Shown here: positions 7,353-15,363 of the stretch, one piece after another
Layout: each line of letters opens with the position of its first letter
How positions within the stretch are numbered: position 1 is the stretch's first letter
Source: DAOTXL01 sp034434895
GTDB taxonomy: Bacteria; Chloroflexota; Anaerolineae; JAAYZQ01
NCBI GenBank assembly: GCA_034434895.1
Contig: DAOTYI010000193.1
Coordinates: 1 to 22,572 of the forward strand
Direction of reading: 5' to 3'
Length of the DNA stretch: 22,572 nt
Made by a program: the position numbers and the translations under genes
Notes under the pieces: generated by a model
Told to the model about the DNA's origin: nothing
Seen by the model: only the letters and a program-made list of their open reading frames with translations
The model's database searches: none

Positions 7353-8327
7353 ATGATGAGCATGAAACGGGCCTCGTTTGTGCGCCTGCGCCAGATCGCG
7401 TTCCGCCTGATCGGCCTGGGCATCCTGGCGCTGATCCTGTTCAAGATAGACCTGCGGGCGACGGCGACCGCGCTGGTCAACCTGCATGGAAGCTACCTGT
7501 TGCTGGCCATCGCCGCCAGCCTGCCGTTGTTCGGGCTGAAAGCGTGGCGCTGGCAGGAGATGCTCAAGATGCAGGGCATCCGCTATCCGTGGCGCGACGC
7601 TTTTCTGGCGTTCGTGGCCGGCCTGTTCCTGGGGCTGGTGACGCCGGGCCGGGTCGGGGAGATGAGCAAGGCGCTCTACCTGAAGCAAGACCGGGGTGTG
7701 CCGGCCAGCATCGGGCTGGCCAACGTGCTCATGGACCGCCTCTTCGATCTGTATACTATCCTGGTGCTGGGCAGCGTGGGCCTGGTCTGGTTCCGCCTGC
7801 TGCCCACCTGGGCGCTGGTCCTGGTCGTGGCCGGGACGGTCGCCTCGATCCTGTTGCCTGCGGTTCTGCTCAGTGAGCGGTTGGCTGCCTGGGGGCTGGC
7901 CCTGCTACGCCACATCCCGCTCCTGCGCCGTTATGATGCCCGCCTGACCGGGGCAACAGAGCGGTTCCAGCAGGGCCTTCGCCCGCTGCTGACGCTCAGG
8001 CTGATGGGGCCGTTGCTCCTGACCCAGGTGGCCTATCTCCTGTTCTTCGTGCAAGGCCAGTTGCTGGCCCTGGCCGTGGACCTGCCGATCGGCTATTTTT
8101 ACCTGGCCGTTTGCCTGTCGGTCGCCGGCGTGATCACCCTGCTGCCCGTCTCCATCTCCGGCCTGGGCACGCGAGATGCAACCCTGATCGCTCTGTTTGC
8201 GCCGTTGGGCATCGCCCCGGCCCAGACCATGGCCTTCTCGACCCTCTATTTTTTGACCTTTTACGTCGTCGGGGGGGCCATCGGAGCGGTGGCATGGCAG
8301 ATCAAGCCGCTGCGCGAGAAGGCATGA
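7353..8327 (+). CDS. Lysylphosphatidylglycerol synthase TM-region / UPF0104-like flippase protein
   Basis: A 324-residue membrane protein with ~8 hydrophobic segments. It carries the family signatures TPGRVGEMSKALYLK (PGR.GE..K) at ~90-104 and LPVSISGLGTRDATLIALFAPLGI, normally PV...GLG.RE, in the C-terminal half. The family includes the membrane part of MprF-type lipid aminoacylases and stand-alone proteins found beside dolichol-phosphate sugar pathways (for example archaeal AglD's membrane domain). The catalytic aminoacyl-transferase domain is absent. A role in moving or handling lipid-linked sugars is therefore more likely than lysyl transfer, but this is inference from operon context. It begins one base after the preceding stop; ATG codons at 7353, 7356 and 7362 are all possible starts, and none has a clear ribosome binding site. 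Confidence 0.88.
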   Translation: MMSMKRASFVRLRQIAFRLIGLGILALILFKIDLRATATALVNLHGSYLLLAIAASLPLFGLKAWRWQEMLKMQGIRYPWRDAFLAFVAGLFLGLVTPGRVGEMSKALYLKQDRGVPASIGLANVLMDRLFDLYTILVLGSVGLVWFRLLPTWALVLVVAGTVASILLPAVLLSERLAAWGLALLRHIPLLRRYDARLTGATERFQQGLRPLLTLRLMGPLLLTQVAYLLFFVQGQLLALAVDLPIGYFYLAVCLSVAGVITLLPVSISGLGTRDATLIALFAPLGIAPAQTMAFSTLYFLTFYVVGGAIGAVAWQIKPLREKA

Positions 8328-8375
8328 ACTCCCCGCCGGTGCCGGGAGCCTGGTGGACGATAGGAGGTGGAACCG

Positions 8376-10067
8376 ATGCAATCCCGAGCCGATAAAGCTG
8401 GCGTTCTGCTGGACCTGCTGTTGGTCATCCTGCTGCTGGCCGCCGGGTTGGGGGTGCGCTGGCTGCATGTGCAGGCCGTCCTCTTTCCCCCCCTGGACGA
8501 CCCGGCTTTCTACCTGATCACCGGCCAGAACCTGGCTTCCGGGCGGGGCCTGACGATAGACGCCCTGTGGAGCTACTCCCTGCCCTTTCCCGGCGTGACC
8601 CACCCCAGTCACGAGCACTGGATGCCGCTGACCACCGGCCTGATCGCCGCCGCCCTGGCCATCCAGCGGGCCCTCTCTCCCCAAACAGAGCCTTCCCTGC
8701 TGATCGGACAACTGCCAGGTCTCATCCTGGGCACTCTGCTGGTGCCCCTGACCTACATCGTGGGCCGGAAAAGCCTGCCCGGAGGCCGGGAGAACCGCCG
8801 GGTGGCGTTCATGGCTGCCTTGTTGGTGGCCCTCAGCGCCACGCTGAGTTACCAATCGGCCAGCGCCGACAGCAGCGCCCCCTTTGCCCTGCTGGCCGCC
8901 TGGGCCCTGGCCACGGCCGTGCACCCTCCCGGCGAAAAGGGCAGCTATCTGGGGACCGGCCTCCTGGTCGCCCTGGCCTTCCTGACCCGCAGCGACGGCC
9001 TGTTGCTGCTGCTGGCCATCCCGCTGGCCTGGTGGCTGCTGCCCATCCCCGCCGCCTTCCTGCCACGGCCGGTAGAGCTGCCGGACAACCCGGCCGCTCG
9101 CACCGTCTGGGAACTCTGGGAACGGGAACGGAGCGCACAGGCACGAGGGGCAGCGGTGCGCATCAGCGGGCCGGGGCTGTCCTCCCTGCTGGACGTGGTG
9201 GTGATCTTTCTGCTGGTGACAGCCCCCTGGCTGGTCCGGAACTACCTGGCTTTCGGCACACCGTTGCCCGGTTCGGTGCTGAGCCAGGCCTGGCTGAGCG
9301 ATTATGTGCAGACCTTCAACTTCCTGGACCACCCGACGTGGCAATCGCTGGTGAATCAAGGCTGGCAGGCGATCCTGGCCCAACGCAGGCAGGCCCTGCT
9401 GCACAACGGCGCTGTCTTTTTGCTGATCACCTTCCCCTGGGGCCTGCTGGCCCTGCCCGGGCTGTGGCTGCTGCGCCACGAATGGCCTTTCTACCCCCCT
9501 CTCCTCTACGGGCTGCTGCTCTTTTTCGTCTCGGCTCTCCTCTTTCCCGTGTCGGCCATGTCGGGGACCTTTTACCATTCTCTGGGAGCGGTCGTGCCCT
9601 TCCTGGCCCTGGCCGCCATGTATACTGTCCAACACGTCGTTCAACGCCTGAGCCGCAAACTGGCCCTCCCCCTCTTTGCCATCCTGGCCCTGGGCCTGAC
9701 CGTGCTGGCCGGTGGGCAGGTGGTCCAGGCACTGCCACGTGTTGCCGAACGCCATCGAGCCGAAAAGGAACAGTTTGAAGCCATCGCCGCCTGGCTGACC
9801 AACCACGCTGCCCCTGGCGAGGTGGTGATGACCACCCAGCCCTACACGCTTCACTACGCCAGCGGGCACCCCTGCATCGTCCTGCCGGCCGGAGAGCCGC
9901 CTGATGCTGCCTGGCAGGCCGCCCGGCAGTATGGTGCCCGGTTCCTGATCATCACCCAGACCTTCGGACAGTATCCACGCATCTTGCATGACCAGCCCGA
10001 CGCCCGTTTCCGGCTGCTACAGGCCGACAAGACCGCCGAGATCTATGAGATTGACCTGGCCCGATGA
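8376..10067 (+). CDS. GT-C-like membrane protein, tandem paralogue A
   Basis: A 563-residue membrane protein. After the first membrane segment it has LDDPAFYLITGQNLASGRGL, the acidic-pair plus N..SGRG signature of GT-C enzymes, then HPSHEHWMPLT. About 10 membrane segments follow, with APWLVRNYLAFGTPLPGS in the middle and a soluble C-terminal domain (EVVMTTQPYTLHYASGH, then YGARFLIITQT). The same ordered blocks occur in the next gene, so the two are tandem duplicates. ATG at 8376 is preceded by TAGGAGG at the right distance (8 nt), making it a better start than the GTG inside that site. The 48-bp gap before it is the largest within the operon and contains no terminator. Predicted outer-face sugar transfer; substrate unknown. 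Confidence 0.82.
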   Translation: MQSRADKAGVLLDLLLVILLLAAGLGVRWLHVQAVLFPPLDDPAFYLITGQNLASGRGLTIDALWSYSLPFPGVTHPSHEHWMPLTTGLIAAALAIQRALSPQTEPSLLIGQLPGLILGTLLVPLTYIVGRKSLPGGRENRRVAFMAALLVALSATLSYQSASADSSAPFALLAAWALATAVHPPGEKGSYLGTGLLVALAFLTRSDGLLLLLAIPLAWWLLPIPAAFLPRPVELPDNPAARTVWELWERERSAQARGAAVRISGPGLSSLLDVVVIFLLVTAPWLVRNYLAFGTPLPGSVLSQAWLSDYVQTFNFLDHPTWQSLVNQGWQAILAQRRQALLHNGAVFLLITFPWGLLALPGLWLLRHEWPFYPPLLYGLLLFFVSALLFPVSAMSGTFYHSLGAVVPFLALAAMYTVQHVVQRLSRKLALPLFAILALGLTVLAGGQVVQALPRVAERHRAEKEQFEAIAAWLTNHAAPGEVVMTTQPYTLHYASGHPCIVLPAGEPPDAAWQAARQYGARFLIITQTFGQYPRILHDQPDARFRLLQADKTAEIYEIDLAR

Positions 10068-11626
10068 AGAAGCTGCCTTTGCGGCCCCTGGCCGCCATCC
10101 TGCTCCTGGCGCTGGGTGTGCGCCTGCTGACGGCCTGGTTCCTGCACCAGCCGGGCTACACCGATGCCTGTTACTATGCCGTCGGTGCCCGTCAGCTCGA
10201 GGCCGGCCAGGGGTTCAGCGAGCCGTTGGTGTGGAACTATCTCGATCCGCCGGCCAGCCTGCCCCAGCCCGGCTATCGCTACTGGATGCCCCTGGCGGCG
10301 ATGACAGGCTGGCTGGGCCTGGCGCTGTTCGGCAGCTCGTTCCGGGCCATGCAGGTCCCTTTTGTCCTGCTTTCGGCGCTGCTGCCGGCAGTAGCCTGCC
10401 TCCTGGCCTGGGAGCTGACCGGCCGGCGCAGGCACGCCGTCCTGGCCGGACTTCTGGCGGTTTTTCCGGGATTTTACGCCCATGTCCTGGTCCTGCCCGA
10501 CAACTTTGCGCCCTTTGCCCTGGCCGGAAGCGTCTGCCTGTGGGCTGCCGGCCGGGGCCTGCGCGATGGACGGCCGCTGTGGTTCGGGGTGGCCGGGCTG
10601 GCAGCCGGGGTCGGACACCTGGCCCGCGCCGATGGGCTGCTGCTGACCGGCGTCGCCCTGCTGGCTGCCCTGGCCGGAGCAACCAGGGGACCCGCCCGCC
10701 TCCTGCCCCCTGCCTCCTGCCTCCTGGGTTATCTGCTGGTCATGGGACCGTGGCTGGTCCGCAACTGGCAGGCCTTTGGCACGCCCCTGGCCGGGACCGG
10801 GATCAGAACCGCCTTTCTGACGACGTACGACGACATGTTCGCCTATGGCCGGCCACTGACGCTACAAAGCTATCTGGCCTGGGGCTGGGGCGCGATCCTG
10901 GCCTCGAAAGGGGAAGCATTGCTGCTCAACCTGGAGCGGCTGTGGGTGGAGGGCCTGCTGATCGTGCTGCTGCCCTTCACCGCCCTGGGGCTGTGGCAGC
11001 TCCGCCGGCAGCGCCTGCTGTGGCCCTTTTTCCTTTACCTGCCGCTCCTGTTCCTGACCATGACCTTCCTCTTTACCTTTCCAGGGCTGCGCGGCGGTCT
11101 GTTCCACTCTGGAGGGGCACTCCTGCCCTTTTTCTTTGCCGCTGCCGGCCCCGGTCTGGAGGAGGCCCTCCTCCGGGCAGCAGGACGTTTCCCTCACTGG
11201 CAGGTGAGAAAGGCCTGGCCGGTCTTTAGCGCCGGTCTGGTGGGGCTGGCCGCCCTGCTGACCGTCCTGGCGCTGGGACGTGCCGGCGTGCTCAACGGCG
11301 ATTGGAACCGGCGTGGCCAGGAGTATGTCGAGATCGGCCGGTGGCTGGCCGGGCAGGGCGAAGGGCAGGCCGTGATCATGGTTGGCGATGCCCCAACCTT
11401 CACCTGGTACACCGGCCACATGACGATTGCCATCCCCAACGAGCCGCTGGACCTCATCCTGACCGTGGCCGACCGGTACGGCGCGCGCTACCTGGTGCTG
11501 GACCACACCCGCCCGCGGACGACCGATGCCCTGTATCGGGGAGAAACAGCTCATCCCCGCCTGGTGATGCGCACCCTGGCCGGGTTCGAGGGACAGCCGG
11601 CCCAACTGTACGAGATTCTGCCATGA
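10064..11626 (+). CDS. GT-C-like membrane protein, tandem paralogue B
   Basis: A 520-residue protein starting in an ATGA overlap with the previous gene. There is no ribosome binding site, so translation is probably coupled. It parallels the preceding protein block by block: TDACYYAVGARQLEAGQGF for the acidic N-terminal loop, YRYWMPLAAMTGWL, GPWLVRNWQAFGTPLAG, GGLFHSGGALLPF, and in the soluble tail MVGDAPTFTWYTGH and YGARYLVLDHT. In the N-terminal loop the usual Asp-Asp is replaced by Thr-Asp, so it may use a single aspartate or another acidic residue. A short heptamer repeat is embedded at ~residues 212-221. Probable GT-C-type transferase; donor and acceptor unknown. Confidence 0.8.
   Translation: MKKLPLRPLAAILLLALGVRLLTAWFLHQPGYTDACYYAVGARQLEAGQGFSEPLVWNYLDPPASLPQPGYRYWMPLAAMTGWLGLALFGSSFRAMQVPFVLLSALLPAVACLLAWELTGRRRHAVLAGLLAVFPGFYAHVLVLPDNFAPFALAGSVCLWAAGRGLRDGRPLWFGVAGLAAGVGHLARADGLLLTGVALLAALAGATRGPARLLPPASCLLGYLLVMGPWLVRNWQAFGTPLAGTGIRTAFLTTYDDMFAYGRPLTLQSYLAWGWGAILASKGEALLLNLERLWVEGLLIVLLPFTALGLWQLRRQRLLWPFFLYLPLLFLTMTFLFTFPGLRGGLFHSGGALLPFFFAAAGPGLEEALLRAAGRFPHWQVRKAWPVFSAGLVGLAALLTVLALGRAGVLNGDWNRRGQEYVEIGRWLAGQGEGQAVIMVGDAPTFTWYTGHMTIAIPNEPLDLILTVADRYGARYLVLDHTRPRTTDALYRGETAHPRLVMRTLAGFEGQPAQLYEILP
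10699..10726 (+). repeat. Four tandem heptamers CCTCCTG inside a glycosyltransferase-like gene
   Basis: Four 7-bp units in a row: three exact CCTCCTG and one CCCCCTG. They encode part of ARLLPPASCLLGYLL just before a membrane segment. This is a second, independent heptanucleotide repeat within the operon, with a unit sequence different from the array at 5584. Confidence 0.75.
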
Positions 11627-13182
11627 AAGCCAGCCTGCGGCAAGCACACTTCGGGCCGATCATCATCCCCATCCTGGCCCTCCTGCCCCCGGCAGGCTAT
11701 CTGCTGTGGGCCCAGGCCCACGGCCTGCTGGGCTTTCCTCTGGACGATGCCTGGATCCACCAGACCTACGCCCGCAATCTGGCCGGGTCCGGCCAACTGG
11801 CCTACCTGCCCGGCCAGCCCAGCGCCGGTTCCACCTCGCCGGCCTGGAGCTATCTGCTCTCGGTTGGCTATCTGGTGGGGCTGGATTTCCGCCTGTGGGC
11901 CTACCTGTTGGGGGGACTGGCTCTGGCGGCGAGCGCCTGGCTGACCTGCCGCCTGGGGCAGCGGCTGGAGCCCCGTCGGCCGGCTGTTGCCTGGCTGGCC
12001 GGGTTGTTCTGTGCCGTGGAGTGGCACCTGGTCTGGGCTTCAGCTTCGGGCATGGAGACGATGCTGTTCACCGCTCTGTCGCTGGCCCTGCTGGACCATG
12101 CGCTGGGCCAGATCGCCCAACGAGGCTCCTCGTCGGGGCCGGCCTGGTTGCAGGCCGAACAGACCGTCATCGGCGCTGTGGGCCTGGGGTTGCTGGGCGG
12201 ACTGCTGACCCTGACCCGCCCCGAAGGGCTGGGGCTGGTCGGCCTGGTGGCGCTGGCCCTGATCGGCCTGCCGCCCCGGCCCGGTCGGGCGGAGGCGAAA
12301 CGCCGCCTGACGGCAGCCGGCGTGTGCCTGCTGACCTGTGGGCTCCTTCTGGCCCCCTACCTCCTCTTTAACCTGCACACCGCCGGCTCGATCCTGCCCA
12401 ACACCTTCTATGCCAAACAGGCTGAATACCAGCCTGACCTCTCGCTGCCACTCCGCTTCTGGCGGGTGGTCAGCCCCACCCTGGTTGGAGCCCAGGTGCT
12501 GTTGCTGCCTGGCCTGGGCTACGCCCTCTATCGGCTGATCCGCCGCCGCAACTGGCCGGCTGTCCTGCCCCTGGCCTGGTGGCTGGCGCTTCTGGCCGCC
12601 TATGCCCTGCGCCTGCCGGTGGACTACCAGCACGGTCGCTATACCATGCCCACCATCCCCCTGCTCATCCTGTATGGGGTGTGGGGCAACGCCGGATTGT
12701 TGCGCCCTGCCTCTCCCCGGCCCGCCGTGCGCCTGCTCAGCCGTGCCACACCGCCGGCCGTGGCCCTGCTGGCGTTGCTCTTCCTGGGGCGTGGGGCAGC
12801 AGCCTACCGCGATGATGTAGGGTTTATCGAAGGAGAACTGGTGGCGACAGCCCACTGGTTGAACGAACACACCGCTCCCGGCGAGCGGATCGCTGTCCAT
12901 GACATCGGCGCGGTCGGCTATCTCACCGACCGGCCGCTGCTGGACCTGGCGGGGCTGATCACCCCCGACGTCATCCCGTTCATCGCCGACGCCGACCGGC
13001 TGGCGGACTGGATGATCGAGCAGGGGGCCACCTGGGCCGTCTTTTTCCCCGATTTCTCGCCCACCTACGCCCGCCTGGCCGCCGACCCACGGTTTGAAGT
13101 GGTGTACTGCACCGGCTATGCCTGGACCCGCCTGGTGGGGCATCAGAACCTGTGCGTCTACCGCCTGCACGCCTCTCCTTGA
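11623..13182 (+). CDS. GT-C-type membrane glycosyltransferase-like protein, last gene of the operon
   Basis: A 519-residue protein, again starting in an ATGA overlap with no ribosome binding site. Residues 41-60 (DDAWIHQTYARNLAGSGQLA) followed by LPGQPSAGSTSPAWSYLLS give the GT-C signature DD..I...YA.NL..G.......PG....G.TSP. About 10 membrane segments follow, and a soluble domain with HDIGAVGYLTDRPLLDLAGL from ~426. The closest relative in the window is the minus-strand protein at 1022-2743, which has DIGALGWF...LDTLGL at the same place. The acidic pair after the first membrane segment is the probable catalytic/metal region. No terminator is visible after the stop; the promoter of the response-regulator gene begins 5 bp later. 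Confidence 0.84.
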   Translation: MKASLRQAHFGPIIIPILALLPPAGYLLWAQAHGLLGFPLDDAWIHQTYARNLAGSGQLAYLPGQPSAGSTSPAWSYLLSVGYLVGLDFRLWAYLLGGLALAASAWLTCRLGQRLEPRRPAVAWLAGLFCAVEWHLVWASASGMETMLFTALSLALLDHALGQIAQRGSSSGPAWLQAEQTVIGAVGLGLLGGLLTLTRPEGLGLVGLVALALIGLPPRPGRAEAKRRLTAAGVCLLTCGLLLAPYLLFNLHTAGSILPNTFYAKQAEYQPDLSLPLRFWRVVSPTLVGAQVLLLPGLGYALYRLIRRRNWPAVLPLAWWLALLAAYALRLPVDYQHGRYTMPTIPLLILYGVWGNAGLLRPASPRPAVRLLSRATPPAVALLALLFLGRGAAAYRDDVGFIEGELVATAHWLNEHTAPGERIAVHDIGAVGYLTDRPLLDLAGLITPDVIPFIADADRLADWMIEQGATWAVFFPDFSPTYARLAADPRFEVVYCTGYAWTRLVGHQNLCVYRLHASP

Positions 13183-13186
13183 GCAG

Positions 13187-13215
13187 TTGTATCAAAACCG
13201 ATTCTGTGGTATACT
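13187..13215 (+). promoter_or_regulatory. Candidate promoter of the response-regulator gene
   Basis: TTGTAT (13187-13192) and TATACT (13210-13215) are separated by 17 bp, with TGG directly before the -10. The downstream leader of ~50 nt carries GAGGAAAG before the ATG at 13273. The stretch CCGATT..TGTGGTAWACT is strikingly like the promoter at 22274-22302. Confidence 0.65.
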
Positions 13216-13272
13216 TGGGGTGGATCGAGACCAGGCAGTCAATTCGGTCTGGCCGGCAGAGGAAAGAAGCCG

Positions 13273-13962
13273 ATGGGCAAAATCACGGTCATGATCATAG
13301 ACGACCACCCGGTCTTTCGCCAGGGCCTGAGACGGGTGCTGGAGGGAGAGGATGATCTGGAAGTCGTCGCCGAGGTAGCCGACGGCATTGAAGCCTTCAA
13401 CCTGGCGAAACAACTGATGCCTGACGTCATGCTCCTGGACATCAATCTGCCGGGCATGAATGGCCTGCAGGTGGCCCGCAGCCTCAAAGACGCCCTGCTC
13501 AATATCAACATCATCATGCTGACCGCCTATCATGATGAGCAACAGGTCTTCCATGCCATCCAGGCCGGCGCTTCCGCCTACTTTCCCAAAGATGTCAGCC
13601 CCCGACGGCTGATCGAGGCCATCCGCCTGGTGCATCAGGGCAGTTATGTGGTCGAAGACCGGGTGCTGGAAAAGCCACAGGTTGGCGCCTGGCTGCTGGA
13701 CCAGTTCGAACAGGCAGGCCGAGAGACAGGGGATGAACTGGGTACCCTCCTCCTCCCCCTCTCGCCGCGCGAGATGGAGATTCTGCAATATATTGCCCAG
13801 GGCAAGAGCAACAAAGAGATCGCCTATGAACTGGGCATCAGCCGTCAGACGGTCAAAAACCACATGACCAGCATTCTGCGCAAGCTGGCGGTGAATGATC
13901 GGACCCAGGCTGCCATCTATGCCCTGCGACGAGGTTGGATCCGGCTGCAGGACATCGGCTGA
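13273..13962 (+). CDS. NarL/FixJ-family (DegU-like) response regulator
   Basis: A 229-residue two-domain regulator. The receiver domain (residues 1-~125) has the acidic pair D10/D11, phospho-acceptor D56 in LLDINLPGMNG, T84 in MLTAYHD and K106 in AYFPKDV, so it looks fully phosphorylatable. A linker longer than in most NarL-type proteins (~125-157) leads to the LuxR-type helix-turn-helix: LSPREMEILQYIAQGKSNKEIAYELGIS, then QTVKNHMTSILRKLAVNDRTQAAIYA. All of the usual family positions are present. GAGGAAAG lies upstream of the ATG. It is presumably the partner of the DegS-like kinase encoded next. Proteins of this class bind heptamer inverted repeats as dimers, which matches the palindromes found at the downstream pilin promoters; that link is inference. 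Confidence 0.95.
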   Translation: MGKITVMIIDDHPVFRQGLRRVLEGEDDLEVVAEVADGIEAFNLAKQLMPDVMLLDINLPGMNGLQVARSLKDALLNINIIMLTAYHDEQQVFHAIQAGASAYFPKDVSPRRLIEAIRLVHQGSYVVEDRVLEKPQVGAWLLDQFEQAGRETGDELGTLLLPLSPREMEILQYIAQGKSNKEIAYELGISRQTVKNHMTSILRKLAVNDRTQAAIYALRRGWIRLQDIG

Positions 13963-14024
13963 TGGCACGTCCGGTTTCCAGGTGGAGCGATGCTCTGCTC
14001 CTCCCACTCAGGACCACGACCCTC

Positions 14025-14107
14025 CCGCAGGTTAGAAAGTGGCCGGCAACAGGGCGAGCCACTCATTGCAGCGCACTTCTATGCGGAGATGGCGCCCAAA
14101 CCTGCGG
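14025..14107 (+). ncRNA. Possible structured RNA element or small inverted-repeat element
   Basis: Outer arms CCGCAGGTT (14025-14033) and AACCTGCGG (14099-14107) are perfectly complementary over 9 bp. Inside, AGTGGC (14038-14043) pairs with GCCACT (14058-14063) around a 14-nt loop, and CGCA (14072-14075) can pair with TGCG (14082-14085). That gives a multibranched fold upstream of the kinase gene. It matches no riboswitch or tRNA I recognise: there is no T-loop or CCA-type end. It could equally be a short inverted-repeat mobile element. Confidence 0.3.
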
Positions 14108-14124
14108 AATGGTAGGCAGTTACA

Positions 14125-14160
14125 TGGTGCCCTTGGTGTCCTTTGTGTCCTGGTGGTTTT
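14125..14160 (+). repeat. 9-bp tandem intergenic repeat (TGGTGYCCT-type)
   Basis: Three 9-bp units, TGGTGCCCT, TGGTGTCCT and TTGTGTCCT, are followed by GGTGGTTTT. The reverse strand reads as the familiar AACCACCA..GACAC.AAGGACACC type of bacterial intergenic repeat. Its function is unknown; it marks this spacer as assembled from repeats. Confidence 0.6.
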
Positions 14161-14198
14161 CAGACAGGCTCTCAGACCACAATAGAGGGTGACAGGCT

Positions 14199-15269
14199 AT
14201 GTCAACTGGAGTCAGCAGGGTTTCCGGTGTTGAACAGCTTCAGCTTCTGATCCAGGAAAGTCAGAAAGAATACGATACTATACAAAAAGAGCTGAAGGAA
14301 ATAGACGTACTCATCCGCCAGAGCACGGCCGAGGTGGAAAAGCTGGCCCAGCGCAACACCCAGATTGCCAGCCGGGTGCGTCAAATGGAAATGAACCTCG
14401 ATACCTACCCCCGCAGCGACATCAAAGAGATCTATGCGGCTGCCCATGAAGCCCAGATGCGCCTGTTCATGATGCGGGGACAACTGGAACAACTCCAGGA
14501 GCGACAACAAACCCTGGAGCGGCAGAGCCAGCGGCTATTGCGGATCCTGGAAGTGGCCAACCAGATTGCGCCGGCCGACATCGTCGGCCGATCAGGGGGC
14601 GGTCCAGGGAGCCCAAGCGACATCGTGCGGGTGATCGAAGCACAGGAGAACGAGCGACAGCGACTGGCGCGACAGATCCATGATGGTCCGGCCCAGTCGT
14701 TGACCAACCTGATCCTGCAAGCCGACATCTGTGAACGGCTGTTCGACGTGGACCCGGCTCAGGCCCGTGTGGAGTTGGGCAACCTGAAAAACGCAGTCAG
14801 CGCCACCTTCCAAAAGATCCGCGAATTTATCCTGACGCTGCGCCCTATGATGCTGGATGATCTGGGGCTGGTGCCGACGCTCAAGCAATATATCCAGGAT
14901 TTCGAGGAAAAGAGCAAGCTGCCGACCAATTTCACGGTCATGGGCCACGAAAGCCGACTGCCATCCTATAGCGAGGTGACCATCTTTCGCATGATCCAGG
15001 AACTGTTGACCAACATCCAGAAACACGCCCATGCCACCCACGCCCAGGTGTCCCTGGATTTCCAGGACGACAAGGTGGTGGCCAGTGTGGAAGATGACGG
15101 CAGCGGCTTTGATGTCAATGAAGTGCAGGGCAATGTCCAATCCCGGCGGGGGCTGGGGCTATCCACCATCCGGGAGCGGACCGAGATGCTGGGGGGGACC
15201 CTCCAGATCGAGAGCCGGATCGGCCGTGGAACCCGGGTTCGGATCGAGATTCCACTGGCTTCACAATAG
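14199..15269 (+). CDS. DegS-like soluble sensor histidine kinase (HisKA_3)
   Basis: A 356-residue kinase without a membrane segment or signal peptide. Residues ~8-120 are a long charged heptad-like helix rich in Gln/Glu, as in the DegS sensor coiled coil. The phosphotransfer motif EAQENERQRLARQIHDGPAQ puts the phospho-histidine at H161. DDLGLVPTLKQYI follows at ~220-232. The HATPase_c part shows the N-box QELLTNIQKHA (N272), the G1 box DDGSGF (299-304) and the G2 box GLGLST (318-323), so it should be active. It lacks an obvious input domain beyond the coiled coil and probably senses a cytoplasmic signal. It lies downstream of the NarL-type regulator with a 236-bp gap, unusual for a pair that is often cotranscribed. 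Its stop codon lies inside the operator of the pilin promoter. Confidence 0.94.
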   Translation: MSTGVSRVSGVEQLQLLIQESQKEYDTIQKELKEIDVLIRQSTAEVEKLAQRNTQIASRVRQMEMNLDTYPRSDIKEIYAAAHEAQMRLFMMRGQLEQLQERQQTLERQSQRLLRILEVANQIAPADIVGRSGGGPGSPSDIVRVIEAQENERQRLARQIHDGPAQSLTNLILQADICERLFDVDPAQARVELGNLKNAVSATFQKIREFILTLRPMMLDDLGLVPTLKQYIQDFEEKSKLPTNFTVMGHESRLPSYSEVTIFRMIQELLTNIQKHAHATHAQVSLDFQDDKVVASVEDDGSGFDVNEVQGNVQSRRGLGLSTIRERTEMLGGTLQIESRIGRGTRVRIEIPLASQ

Positions 15270-15282
15270 TACCAACGTACTA
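15267..15282. promoter_or_regulatory. 16-bp palindromic operator 1, at the Flp pilin promoter
   Basis: TAGTACCAACGTACTA is a perfect 6-4-6 palindrome, extended by one A/T pair to AATAGTAC and GTACTATT arms of 8 bp. It abuts the -35 hexamer at 15283, so its centre falls at about -43 relative to the predicted start of transcription. The same box recurs in two further copies ahead of the TadE promoter. Read as 7-2-7 it resembles the heptamer inverted repeats bound by NarL/FixJ-type regulators. Confidence 0.7.
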
Positions 15283-15311
15283 TTGCCAAACCGGCCGAAA
15301 TCTGGTATGAT
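15283..15311 (+). promoter_or_regulatory. Candidate Flp pilin promoter
   Basis: TTGCCA (15283-15288) and TATGAT (15306-15311) have a 17-bp spacing with TGG before the -10. Transcription would start near 15318, leaving ~46 nt of leader to the pilin ATG. A gene-specific promoter fits the much higher demand for the major pilin. Confidence 0.65.
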
Positions 15312-15347
15312 AGCATTGCCATCTTCTATAGATCCATTCTAGAGCAG

Positions 15348-15358
15348 AAAGGAGGTGA
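15348..15358 (+). promoter_or_regulatory. Near-perfect Shine-Dalgarno of the pilin gene
   Basis: AAAGGAGGTGA is complementary over essentially its whole length to the 3' end of 16S rRNA, with 8 nt between GGAGG and the ATG at 15364. It is the strongest site in the window. It decides the start of the 48-codon pilin gene and suggests very high translation. Confidence 0.85.
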
Positions 15359-15363
15359 AAAGA

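Larger units (their letters stand above)
13963..14198 (+). other. Structured, repeat-rich spacer between regulator and kinase genes
   Basis: 236 bp without a convincing gene. It holds a short inverted repeat around GAGCGATGCTC near the start, a potentially folded segment (14025-14107) and a 9-bp tandem repeat (14125-14151). The usual -35/-10 pair is not evident; GAGGGTG 7 nt before 14199 serves as the kinase ribosome binding site. An open frame across it (13935-14192) has no family resemblance and looks accidental. Confidence 0.6.

Noticed and set aside
7353..8327. MprF lysyl-phosphatidylglycerol synthase
   Set aside because: Only the membrane region is present; the C-terminal aminoacyl-transferase domain is absent, so lipid lysylation cannot be assigned.
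14025..14107. tRNA gene
   Set aside because: The length fits, but there is no T-loop (GGTTCRA), no recognisable anticodon arm, and the closing stem is 9 bp.
13935..14192. Small 85-codon gene in the regulator-kinase spacer
   Set aside because: It starts inside the regulator gene, lacks a ribosome binding site, runs through repeats and has no recognisable motif.
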